Position numbers and translations under genes: made by a program
Shown: positions 1 to 5,950 of the stretch, in pieces
Layout of the letters: each line of letters begins with the position of its first letter
Numbering within the stretch: position 1 is the stretch's first letter
Assembly (NCBI GenBank): GCA_964445255.1
Contig: CAYUKM010000122.1
Location: forward strand, 1-8,348
Source: SHLQ01 sp964445255
GTDB lineage: Bacteria; Actinomycetota; Acidimicrobiia; Acidimicrobiales; SHLQ01
DNA: 8,348 bases
Reading direction: 5' to 3'
Notes under the pieces: model-generated
What the model was told of the DNA's origin: nothing
Databases searched by the model: none
What the model saw: only the letters and a program-made list of their open reading frames with translations

Positions 1-309
1 GGCCCGATGATCAACACCACCTGGTCCGATTTGGTGTGCTTTGCTGGCCTCGGCCCGGGCGAAATCACCGTCGATGGGAAAAAGCTGATCGGGATCTCAC
101 AGCGACGAACCCGCAACGTCGCTCGTTATCAAGTCGCGATCTTGCGCCGCTGGCAACCCGAGGACATTGTGAGCCTCTTCCTCTTAGACACAGCGCAGCA
201 CGCTCAAGCTGTACAGGAACTGCCCAAGGCGGCTACGACGACGTCGATTGATCCAGATGCCGTGCTACAGGCCGTTGCCACCGCACTCGAGGCGCAGGAT
301 CACAAATAG
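1..309 (+). CDS. Lipoate-protein ligase family protein, C-terminal part (5' end outside window)
   Basis: Open from the first base (frame 1, beginning Gly-Pro-Met-Ile) to a TAG at 307-309, giving about 102 residues. The first in-window ATG at 7 is not taken as the start, because the conserved block begins at once. Seen: a Gly-Leu-Gly-Pro-Gly-Glu stretch, then Val-Asp-Gly-Lys-Lys-Leu-Ile-Gly-Ile-Ser-Gln-Arg-Arg. This resembles the lipoyl/octanoyl ligase or transferase signature around the lysine that contacts the acyl group; the candidate lysine codon is 82-84. Family members attach lipoate or octanoate to E2 or GcvH domains in the cytoplasm, and usual lengths of 230-270 residues imply that over half is missing. 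The 3' end overlaps the tail of the convergent gene at 300-557. Whether this is LplA, LipM-like or another member of the biotin/lipoate ligase superfamily cannot be settled from the fragment. Confidence 0.8.
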   Translation, partial: GPMINTTWSDLVCFAGLGPGEITVDGKKLIGISQRRTRNVARYQVAILRRWQPEDIVSLFLLDTAQHAQAVQELPKAATTTSIDPDAVLQAVATALEAQDHK

Positions 310-557
310 TTCCAGCTCCGGGACCATTCCAGATACTCGATGAGCTGTTCACCGTCGGGACGTCCCTCACTCGAACCGAACGCTGTTTCGAAGCGGAAAT
401 CGATCCATTGGCCATCTGGTAGCGGCAGAAACGGCCGCCGCGTCCACCAGCGAGATGGCGCGTGACGCCGCAAGACACCAGCCGCCGTGGACCATAGGTC
501 GGGGCGAGCGGCGAGGGTCCGTGCGCTGGTGGCAAACCATTTCAAGTCCGTTGCCAT
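300..557 (-). CDS. Small conserved-looking protein of unknown function (85 aa)
   Basis: I do not recognise a named family, though the layout resembles short unnamed proteins I associate with Acidimicrobiia. Start chosen at the ATG at 557-555: an AAAGG ribosome-binding-like run lies 8 bases upstream on the minus strand, whereas the GTG at 605 would add a low-complexity polar leader. Seen: a basic helix-like N-terminal half (ARTLAARPDLW), then Trp-Trp-Thr-Arg-Arg-Pro-Phe-Leu-Pro-Leu-Pro-Asp near residues 47-58, an aromatic strand (WIDFRFETAFG), and an acidic helix ending Tyr-Leu-Glu-Trp. There is no signal peptide, membrane helix or catalytic motif. The WW-RRPFLPLPD core and the helix-loop-strand-helix rhythm suggest a real folded domain. 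It is divergent from moxR and overlaps the ligase gene tail to tail by 10 bases. Function unknown. Confidence 0.65.
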   Translation of the reverse strand: MATDLKWFATSARTLAARPDLWSTAAGVLRRHAPSRWWTRRPFLPLPDGQWIDFRFETAFGSSEGRPDGEQLIEYLEWSRSWNYL

Positions 558-627
558 CGTTTGAGCCTTTCCCGATTCTTTACCTTCGTGGCTGTTGGCT
601 AACACAGGTGTCCGGCCAGCACGGAAC

Positions 628-634
628 TAGCATA
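628..634. promoter_or_regulatory. Candidate shared -10 element of a divergent promoter
   Basis: The 109 bases between the divergent starts at 557 and 667 contain CTAGCATAGAG. On the plus strand TAGCAT (628-633) fits the TANNNT -10 pattern, about 33 bases before the moxR GTG. On the minus strand TATGCT (634-629) also fits, with TTGGAA at 655-650 as a poor -35 (15-base spacer). No good -35 is visible for the plus direction. A -10 read on both strands would drive both genes; this is inference from sequence symmetry. Confidence 0.3.
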
Positions 635-653
635 GAGATGCTCGACTGATTCC

Positions 654-660
654 AAGGAGT
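654..660 (+). promoter_or_regulatory. Strong ribosome binding site that sets the moxR start
   Basis: AAGGAGT lies 6 bases before the GTG at 667. It is one of the best Shine-Dalgarno matches in the window and fixes the GTG as the start of the moxR protein. Confidence 0.85.
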
Positions 661-666
661 TTTTGG

Positions 667-1632
667 GTGACCGCTACACCAACAACCAAGCCCGAAACCT
701 TCTCTACGTTGTTTCGAGCCATTGTGGACAACATCGAGACGGTCATCCGAGGCAAGCACGATGTCGTGCAGCTTGCAGTGCTCGCGCTCGTCGCCCAAGG
801 GCACGTGCTGATCGAGGATTCTCCGGGACTGGGCAAGACCACGTTAGCTAAAGCGCTCGCCCAGACGGTCGGTGGAAGTAACGGGCGAATCCAATTCACC
901 CCGGACCTTCTCCCCGCCGACGTGGTCGGTATGTCGATCTGGAACCGCGGCTCAGGTGAGTTCGAGTTTCGCCCCGGAGCGGTGTTCGCAAACGTTGTGC
1001 TCGCAGACGAGATCAACCGCGCCTCCCCAAAGACGCAGTCTGCGCTGCTCGAGGCAATGGCTGAGCGCCAAGTCACCGTCGATCGGTCAACGCACGAGCT
1101 AGCCACCCCGTTTATGGTGATCGCGACACAGAACCCGCTCGACCACGAAGGAACATACCCACTTCCAGAATCGCAACTCGACCGCTTCCTGATGAAGCTG
1201 TCGATGGGATACCCCGACCGTGCTGCGGAGCTTGAGATCCTCGACTCACAAGGCGAAGGCCAAACCATCACCGACCTCGGCCAAGCGGTATCGCCATCGG
1301 ACGTCGTCATGATGACCAAGGCGCTGAGCTCGGTCCATGTGGCGCCGGAGCTGAAGAACTACCTACTCGATCTCGCCGGTGCCACCCGAACACACCCAGG
1401 TCTACGACTCGGGCTCTCCCCTCGAGCCGTCCTCTCCATGCAACAGGCAGCGCGGGCTCTGGCAGCAGCATCAGGCCGAGCATTTGTCATCCCCGACGAC
1501 GTCAAGGCCCTGGCTCGGCCGGTGTTAGCTCACCGCGTCATGTTGACTCCTGAGTCGCAGCTTTCGGGCTTCGGGCGAGAACACATCATCGACGAGGTGC
1601 TCGCTTCAGTAGCGGTGCCTCGAGTCGGCTAA
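667..1632 (+). CDS. moxR: MoxR family AAA+ ATPase (321 aa)
   Basis: Cytoplasmic AAA+ ATPase of the MoxR/RavA clade, a group thought to act as chaperones that mature or assemble partner proteins, usually with a VWA or DUF58 partner encoded next door. Seen: Walker A at about residues 51-58 (DSPGLGKT, Lys57), Walker B at 111-115 (VLADE), the clade's INRASPKTQSALLEAM run, sensor 1 Asn156 in ATQNP, the EGTYPLPESQLDRF box with probable arginine finger Arg173, and sensor 2 Arg253 in LSPRAV. All are intact, and the length is normal for the family (about 310-350). GTG start after a strong ribosome binding site. Its stop is 2 bases before the DUF58 start, so the two are surely co-transcribed and probably translationally coupled. 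The exact client of the complex in actinobacteria is not known from sequence. Confidence 0.96.
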   Translation: MTATPTTKPETFSTLFRAIVDNIETVIRGKHDVVQLAVLALVAQGHVLIEDSPGLGKTTLAKALAQTVGGSNGRIQFTPDLLPADVVGMSIWNRGSGEFEFRPGAVFANVVLADEINRASPKTQSALLEAMAERQVTVDRSTHELATPFMVIATQNPLDHEGTYPLPESQLDRFLMKLSMGYPDRAAELEILDSQGEGQTITDLGQAVSPSDVVMMTKALSSVHVAPELKNYLLDLAGATRTHPGLRLGLSPRAVLSMQQAARALAAASGRAFVIPDDVKALARPVLAHRVMLTPESQLSGFGREHIIDEVLASVAVPRVG

Positions 1633-1634
1633 CG

Positions 1635-2804
1635 ATGCCCACTCGTCGCGGATGGACCGGGCTGGCGCTCGGTGTCGCCTGCATCATTGCTGGCCGGGTC
1701 CTCGGACTCCAAGAGCTCTTTATCGTCGGCGGCGTCCTCCTGGCATTGGTCGTAGCCGCGGTCGCGATCGCCATAGCGCGACCGCTCCGACTCGGGACAG
1801 CTCGCAACGTCACGCCTCCCAGACTCCATGTTGGCGCCGTTGGCCGAGTCGAGTTGACCCTACGCAACGGGACGAACCGCTCACCGGTCATGCGGATGAC
1901 CGATCACGTCGAAGGCACCTCGGGGGCGCAGCTGTACGTCAGCCCGCTCGCTAGCGACGAGGTCACCAAAGCTGCCTATCGGCTCCCCACCGAACGTCGC
2001 GGCATCGTGACCCTCGGGCCGGTCAGCTTCGAAGCTACCGATCCATTCGGCCTCGCGATTCGACGATTTGAAACACCGAGCGCTGGACAGCTGGTCGTCT
2101 ACCCCGAAGTGGTGCCAATCCCTCCGACACCGCCCTCACCAGCAACCGAACGTCGATCACTCTCCGATGTCGCAGAGTTTCAAGGCGGTCGCAGCGAGGA
2201 GTTCCACGCGTTGCGCCAATACGTCCCCGGCGACGACATCCGAAGAATCAATTGGAGCGCATCGGCGCGCCACGACGACCTCATTGTTCGTGAGGATGAA
2301 TCGCCGACACAAAATCACCTCACGGTCATTTTCGACAACGCAGCCCTGCCATCGCTTGAGGCCACGGACAAAGCTGCCTCGGTCGCGGCGTCGGTCTTGT
2401 CCACGATGACCAACCGAGCCGACCCATTCCGGTTGGTCACCCTCGACGGACATGACACCGGCTTCGTGCACGGCCGCTCGGGAGTGGAGACCGCATTGAG
2501 TGCCTTGGCCATCGTCGAAGCGATCGACTCGAACGCGCAACGCGCTCCCGTCCCCCGAAACAGCCAGGGCGCAGCGGTGATCGTAACGACTGCCCAAGCC
2601 ACCGTTGCCCGCGAAGAACTCAGCGGATTCAGTCGAGTGATGTACATAACGTTGAAGCCTTCGGTATGGGAAACCCAACAGAGGCCGACGGCGAGTTCAG
2701 CCGAAGCAAGCGCCGGCGAGATCCGAATCCAGCTGGGCTCGATGGACGACCTGGCTTCGGTGTGGTCGAGAGCGATTAGTACACTGATGTCGGCGAAGCG
2801 TTGA
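1635..2804 (+). CDS. DUF58 domain membrane-anchored protein (389 aa)
   Basis: Partner gene of MoxR in many bacteria; DUF58 proteins resemble von Willebrand A folds and are thought to be the protein-binding or regulated member of the pair. Seen: a short basic N-terminus, two adjacent hydrophobic helices (about 8-24 and 28-48), a beta-rich region with RRGIVTLGP and DPFGL (121-140), a Pro-rich linker (160-169), then the DUF58 signature at about 189-222: EF-ALR-YVPGDD-RRINW-ASAR-DDLIVRE. The rest resembles the Rossmann-like remainder of a VWA domain (LTVIFDNAA near 230-240), without an obvious full MIDAS motif. ATG start 2 bases after the moxR stop with no good ribosome binding site of its own, which fits coupling to moxR translation. 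Family assignment is firm; the molecular role is inference. Confidence 0.94.
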   Translation: MPTRRGWTGLALGVACIIAGRVLGLQELFIVGGVLLALVVAAVAIAIARPLRLGTARNVTPPRLHVGAVGRVELTLRNGTNRSPVMRMTDHVEGTSGAQLYVSPLASDEVTKAAYRLPTERRGIVTLGPVSFEATDPFGLAIRRFETPSAGQLVVYPEVVPIPPTPPSPATERRSLSDVAEFQGGRSEEFHALRQYVPGDDIRRINWSASARHDDLIVREDESPTQNHLTVIFDNAALPSLEATDKAASVAASVLSTMTNRADPFRLVTLDGHDTGFVHGRSGVETALSALAIVEAIDSNAQRAPVPRNSQGAAVIVTTAQATVAREELSGFSRVMYITLKPSVWETQQRPTASSAEASAGEIRIQLGSMDDLASVWSRAISTLMSAKR

Positions 2805-2832
2805 GCGGACCAAGGCGGTGCAATCAAGCGCG

Positions 2833-2925
2833 ATGAAGACGGTAAAGATTCACGAAGGATGTCCCAAAACGGGCCAACAGAATCCGATAGGAATGCCATT
2901 GTTTGACCGGAGGTCAACCACATGA
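2833..2925 (+). CDS. Possible 30-residue leader peptide upstream of tgpA
   Basis: The 117 bases between the DUF58 stop and the transglutaminase start hold an ATG-initiated frame of 30 codons. It begins MKTVKIHEGCPKTG and ends RRSTT, with a TGA at 2923-2925 that overlaps the next ATG (2922-2924) as ATGA. That geometry is typical of translational coupling. Against it: no clear ribosome binding site precedes 2833 (AAGGCGG is too far upstream), codon choice is not strikingly like the neighbours, and a 30-codon frame can occur by chance. No membrane segment or known motif; one Cys. Treat as a candidate only. Confidence 0.25.
   Translation: MKTVKIHEGCPKTGQQNPIGMPLFDRRSTT
2909..2914 (+). promoter_or_regulatory. 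Ribosome binding site of the transglutaminase gene
   Basis: GGAGGT lies 7 bases before the ATG at 2922, an almost ideal Shine-Dalgarno sequence. It fixes the start and means this gene can be translated without coupling to the DUF58 gene. Confidence 0.85.
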
Positions 2926-5333
2926 TCACACGCAGGCGAGGCCCGGTGCGCCGCCTACCCGCGTCCTTTTATGAATTTGCAAGCGAACTAGCTCTCATCG
3001 CATTTTCGCTGGCGACGCTTTACACCTTCGAACGACTCTTCGCAGACTCCTCGTATTTTATGCCCGTAGCCGCGGCCGTGGTCGCTGCACACATCATCGC
3101 CGCGGCAGTCCGCTGGGCCGGCGGCGGTGTCGCGATCTCGACGCTCGCGTCGATCGTGGGTTTGGTCGGAACCGCAGCGGTCTTGTTCCCGCCGACAACC
3201 GTCGAAACGACAGCTCTACTCAACCAGGACATCCTCATCGGCTTCATCGAAGACCTGCGCCTGGCCTCCGATCAGTTCCAGACGGTAGGCGCCCCCGCGG
3301 AGGTAACCGCACCATTCCTGTTGATCATCGCAATCGTGATGTGGGTCGTGGCTCACCTCGCCGATTGGGCGGCGTTCCGTCTCCGGGCACCGGTTGAAGC
3401 ACTCGTCCCAGGCCTCGCTGTTTTCGTGTTCGGCGCGTTCTTCGCCGCCGATCAGGCCCGCGTGCAGACCTCGGTAGTGTTCGTTGGCGCTGCACTCGCC
3501 TTCGTGTTGGCCCATCGCCTTTCAGAAGCCGAAACCGCTGGCGCATGGCTTGGCCAGCGAGCCGCCCGACGTGGTCAGGCATCACTGTTGCGCGTTGGAC
3601 TCGCAGTAATTCTCGCGACCATGCTCGGCGGCGTTGCAGTAGCTCAGGCGCTGCCCGGTTATGAAGAGCCGCCGATCTTTGACCCAACCGAACTCGCTAT
3701 GCCCGAAGAGCCTCGTGTGGTGCTCTCCCCGCTCGTCGACATCCAGGCTGGCCTCGTCGACCAACCAGATGTCGAAGTATTCACGGTCCAAACCGAAAAC
3801 CCCGACTACTGGCGCATCACCTCGCTCGACGTTTTCGACGGCCGAATCTGGCGGTCCCGAGGGTCCTTTGATGATGCTGCTGGGGAACTCGCTCCGACCC
3901 TCCCTCAAGGCACGACCGTCAACCAAGAGCTGCAGACCTTCGACATTCGCGCTCTCGGAAAGATTTGGCTCCCTGCGGCCTACGAGCCGTCAGAAATCGT
4001 GAGCGTCCCCGATGGGCTCGAGCTCGAATACGAACGGGCCTCAGGCACGTTGATCGTGAACCGAGACCGAACCAACTCCGATGGCCTGACCTACACCCTC
4101 CTGTCGAACGTTCCCCAGCGCGAACTGGCAGCGATCCAAGCCGCGGGAAGTGCTATTCCTGACGAGATCGCCGATCGCTACCTCGACCTCCCGGAGGACT
4201 TCAGTCCCGCAGTACGTCAAGAGGCCCAAGACATCATCGACGCGGCAGGTGCACAGACCCCGTACTCCCAAGCGCTGGCGCTGCAGAACTACTTCCGTGA
4301 TCCCGCCCGGTTCCGTTACGACCTCGACGTAGCGCAAGGACACTCCGCAGAGCGCATCGAAGACTTCTTGTTCGAGGTACGCGCCGGATACTGCGAGCAG
4401 TTCGCAGGGTCGTACGCGGCGATGGCACGTTCTCTTGGGCTGCCATCCCGGGTGGCCGTCGGCTTCACTCCGGGTGAGTTCGACCCGGAGATCAATGCCT
4501 ACCGAGTCACCGGCAAGCACGCTCACGCATGGCCTGAAGTCTGGATCGAAGACATCGGCTGGCTGCGCTTTGAGCCAACTCCAGGCCGTGGCGCTCCTGG
4601 GGATGAGGCCCACACCGGCTTCCCACCAGACCAGGAGGGTGCCACCCCAGCCAACAGCACTACCGAAGATTCAGCTCCGGCCGCTACTCCTACGCCAGCC
4701 CCCGGTCCGAGCACGACGGTCCCAGACCAACAGGGCATCACTCCCACGACCACGACGGTCGCTCCAGATATCGAAACCGGCACCACCACCATTATCGGCG
4801 GCGGCCAAAGTGTGAGCGCCAGGGCGATCGCCTTGTGGATCTCCGCATTTGTTGTGTTAGCCATCCTCGTTGGAACGCCGTTGCTCTACGGCGTCTGGCG
4901 AGCGCGCCGCCAACTCCGTGCTGTCGCCAATGACCCCAGAGGTCGGATCGGATTGGCCTGGTCAAACACCCTAGCGGCGCTCGAGTTCATGGGATTCAGT
5001 GCCGATCCAGCCAAGACACCAGCCGAGGTCGTTGCCGAGGTAGCTGAGACCGACGATGACGCAGCTATCGAGCTTCGTCCGCTGGCGAGCGCCGTTGTAC
5101 GAGCGACCTACGGTGGGGAGAACGCGGTGTCACGCGATGGCGCCGATGCCGCCGAGAAGATCACCGAGTCGATCGCTGCCAGGGCCAAGGAGAAGCGTGG
5201 CGGACTCGATTGGTGGTGGCATCATGCCAGCCCGATCACCGTATGGCGCGATCAGACAGGGGTCTGGGGCCACCTTCGCCCACAAGACCAAGCCCAAGAT
5301 GAACAACACGAGCGAGAGCTAGTCAACTCCTAG
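2922..5333 (+). CDS. tgpA: TgpA-type membrane transglutaminase-like protein (803 aa)
   Basis: Large polytopic protein with an extracytoplasmic transglutaminase-like (papain-fold) domain, the usual third member of moxR-DUF58 operons. Seen: about seven hydrophobic helices (roughly 23-40, 45-65, 70-90, 129-147, 158-176, 182-199, 223-243), an outside region 245-630, then a membrane helix at about 633-657 and a cytoplasmic tail resembling DUF4129 (670-755). Catalytic core: Cys491 in RAGYCEQFAGSYAAMARSLG, His535 in KHAHAWPEVW, and Glu551 in RFEPTPG where many relatives carry Asp. A Pro/Thr/Ser-rich linker (about 570-622) joins the core to the last helix. The protein ends in an unusual Trp/His-rich then acidic tail (WWWHH at 764-768). 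In Pseudomonas, TgpA is a periplasmic transglutaminase important for growth; the substrate is unknown here. It starts 117 bases after DUF58 and converges on the DUF3040 gene. Confidence 0.93.
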   Translation: MITRRRGPVRRLPASFYEFASELALIAFSLATLYTFERLFADSSYFMPVAAAVVAAHIIAAAVRWAGGGVAISTLASIVGLVGTAAVLFPPTTVETTALLNQDILIGFIEDLRLASDQFQTVGAPAEVTAPFLLIIAIVMWVVAHLADWAAFRLRAPVEALVPGLAVFVFGAFFAADQARVQTSVVFVGAALAFVLAHRLSEAETAGAWLGQRAARRGQASLLRVGLAVILATMLGGVAVAQALPGYEEPPIFDPTELAMPEEPRVVLSPLVDIQAGLVDQPDVEVFTVQTENPDYWRITSLDVFDGRIWRSRGSFDDAAGELAPTLPQGTTVNQELQTFDIRALGKIWLPAAYEPSEIVSVPDGLELEYERASGTLIVNRDRTNSDGLTYTLLSNVPQRELAAIQAAGSAIPDEIADRYLDLPEDFSPAVRQEAQDIIDAAGAQTPYSQALALQNYFRDPARFRYDLDVAQGHSAERIEDFLFEVRAGYCEQFAGSYAAMARSLGLPSRVAVGFTPGEFDPEINAYRVTGKHAHAWPEVWIEDIGWLRFEPTPGRGAPGDEAHTGFPPDQEGATPANSTTEDSAPAATPTPAPGPSTTVPDQQGITPTTTTVAPDIETGTTTIIGGGQSVSARAIALWISAFVVLAILVGTPLLYGVWRARRQLRAVANDPRGRIGLAWSNTLAALEFMGFSADPAKTPAEVVAEVAETDDDAAIELRPLASAVVRATYGGENAVSRDGADAAEKITESIAARAKEKRGGLDWWWHHASPITVWRDQTGVWGHLRPQDQAQDEQHERELVNS

Positions 5334-5336
5334 CTC
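5316..5336. terminator. Hairpin between convergent genes, weak terminator candidate
   Basis: GAGCTAG (5316-5322) and CTAGCTC (5330-5336) form a perfect 7-bp stem with a 7-base loop, and the tgpA stop codon (5331-5333) lies in the right arm. Two further GC pairs follow across a small bulge. There is no T-run on either strand, so it could slow or protect convergent transcripts but is not a classic intrinsic terminator. Confidence 0.35.
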
Positions 5337-5360
5337 AGCACAAGGCGTCGTAGTTAACGC

Positions 5361-5768
5361 TTAGTTCTTGTCGTCGTCGTTGTTGTTCTGCTGCTGCTCG
5401 TTGAGACGATCACGCAAGCGCTGACCGGCATCGCCGAAGAAGCCACGACCGCTACCTTGCGGACCGCGTACATTGCCGGTGACTTGCTGCAGTCCGGCCT
5501 TGCCAACACGACGAAGGTTCTTCTCGCCGTACCAGGCGCTGGCCAACATAATGAGGAAGCCGAGGAACGCGACCATGAATGAGATCGAGAGCGTGAGCAA
5601 TAGGACAGCGAGGCCTACAACGAAGCCCAACGCCGACCAACGAATGTGTTTGAAGCCGTGCGTGAAGACCGTGGTCGAAGACACCTCGTGTGCAAGCACA
5701 GGGTCATCTTCGTACAACTGCTGCTCGATCTGAGTCAGGATCCGTTGTTCGTCTTCGGAAAGCGGCAT
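5361..5768 (-). CDS. DUF3040 domain membrane protein (135 aa)
   Basis: Member of an actinobacteria-specific family often encoded beside mraZ and the division/cell-wall cluster; its function is not established. Seen: the family's N-terminal signature MPLSEDEQRILTQIEQQLYE followed by DDP (1-23), then two hydrophobic helices (about 44-60 and 62-79) with a very short turn, implying both ends on the same side of the membrane. The soluble tail has a Gly/Arg region (RGPQGSGRGFFGDAGQRLRDRL) and an end built of Gln, Asn and Asp runs. ATG start at 5768-5766; AAGGA lies about 10 bases upstream, a slightly long spacing. It lies 176 bases downstream of dinB on the same strand with no minus-strand terminator between them, so co-transcription is possible. 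It converges on tgpA with a 27-base gap. Confidence 0.92.
   Translation of the reverse strand: MPLSEDEQRILTQIEQQLYEDDPVLAHEVSSTTVFTHGFKHIRWSALGFVVGLAVLLLTLSISFMVAFLGFLIMLASAWYGEKNLRRVGKAGLQQVTGNVRGPQGSGRGFFGDAGQRLRDRLNEQQQNNNDDDKN
5370..5396 (-). repeat. Triplet-repeat tract encoding the DUF3040 C-terminal tail
   Basis: On the plus strand, three GTC, three GTT and three CTG triplets run without a break; read on the coding strand they specify Gln3-Asn3-Asp3 near the C-terminus. Such short in-frame triplets could gain or lose units by slippage, changing only the length of a probably disordered tail. Confidence 0.7.
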
Positions 5769-5802
5769 TCGCCCGATGTCCTTCGGTTGGTCGTGTAGCT
5801 CA

Positions 5803-5810
5803 CTAGCTAG
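5803..5810. repeat. CTAGCTAG palindrome upstream of the DUF3040 gene
   Basis: A perfect 8-base palindrome 35 bases before the DUF3040 ATG, inside TAGCTCACTAGCTAG. It overlaps where a minus-strand -10 (TAGCTA) could sit, but no -35 at a suitable distance is visible. Possibly an operator or promoter part; it could be chance. Confidence 0.2.
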
Positions 5811-5862
5811 AACCCCCTACGAGCCCTAGCCATTCAATCTTCTCACAGCTTTGCGTTTGCTA

Positions 5863-5872
5863 CAACGCGTTG
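5863..5872. promoter_or_regulatory. CAACGCGTTG palindrome, operator candidate
   Basis: A perfect 10-base palindrome that extends to an imperfect 16 bases (5860-5875) with one mismatched pair. GCGTTTGC (5853-5860) and GCGTTGC (5867-5873) also form a loose direct repeat. It lies about 95 bases upstream of DUF3040 and abuts the terminator-like hairpin. It looks like a dimeric regulator site, but no regulator is suggested by the window. Confidence 0.3.
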
Positions 5873-5874
5873 CA

Positions 5875-5895
5875 GGGACCCATCGGTCCCTTTTT
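5875..5895 (+). terminator. Intrinsic terminator facing the plus direction
   Basis: GGGACC (5875-5880), loop CATC, GGTCCC (5885-5890), then TTTTT (5891-5895): a perfect 6-bp GC-rich stem with tetraloop and T-run. The T-run exists only on the plus strand. No plus-strand gene precedes it closer than tgpA, which ends at 5333, so it would end either read-through from the moxR operon, antisense to DUF3040, or an unannotated small RNA. On the minus strand it would be a simple hairpin in the DUF3040 leader. Confidence 0.65.
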
Positions 5896-5917
5896 ACAGG
5901 TTTTCATTAGTTTCGGT

Positions 5918-5950
5918 GGGTAAATAGTCGACGCTTGAGCAGATTTACCC
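5918..5950. repeat. Inverted repeat across the dinB stop codon
   Basis: GGGTAAAT (5918-5925) and ATTTACCC (5943-5950) are a perfect 8-base inverted repeat separated by 17 bases. Weaker pairing extends outward (GGT against GCT-type bases). The right arm contains the dinB TAA. As minus-strand RNA it would fold at the end of the dinB message, but no U-run follows, so it may be an RNA-stability hairpin or a DNA-binding site rather than a terminator. Confidence 0.45.

Larger units (their letters stand above)
5769..5944. other. Gene-free interval between dinB and DUF3040
   Basis: 176 bases with no credible reading frame, more AT-rich than the flanks to the eye. It contains, in order, the CTAGCTAG palindrome, the CAACGCGTTG palindrome, the plus-facing terminator and one arm of the inverted repeat that spans the dinB stop. 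It is the most structured non-coding stretch in the window and must carry the DUF3040 leader, and probably its promoter. Confidence 0.7.

Noticed and set aside
369..394. TCGAAC...TTTCGA sequence resembling an actinobacterial LexA box
   Set aside because: The half-site spacing does not match the TCGAAC-N4-GTTCGA pattern, and it lies inside a coding region far from dinB.
455..649. 64-residue plus-strand frame before moxR
   Set aside because: Overlaps the better-supported minus-strand gene and the promoter region, with no motif or ribosome site.
627..1319. 230-residue open frame on the minus strand inside moxR
   Set aside because: Ser/Thr/Arg-rich antisense shadow of a clearly recognised AAA+ gene, with no motif or ribosome site.
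2157..2678. 173-residue minus-strand frame inside the DUF58 gene
   Set aside because: Antisense to the conserved DUF58 signature; composition is that of a GC-rich shadow frame.
2315..2929. 204-residue minus-strand frame spanning the DUF58-tgpA gap
   Set aside because: Mostly antisense to DUF58, no recognisable domain, and its start lies over the good tgpA ribosome site.
4041..4613. 190-residue minus-strand frame inside the transglutaminase gene
   Set aside because: Antisense to the catalytic core, which is well conserved; no independent support.
5316..5808. AGCTAGT and its inverted copy flanking the DUF3040 gene, resembling a mobile element's terminal repeats
   Set aside because: Only 7 bases match, there is no transposase and no target duplication, and DUF3040 is a core actinobacterial gene.
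5911..5930. GGTGGGTAAAT considered as an MraZ-type TGGGN repeat
   Set aside because: Only one TGGGN copy is present and not at the repeated 10-base spacing MraZ sites show.
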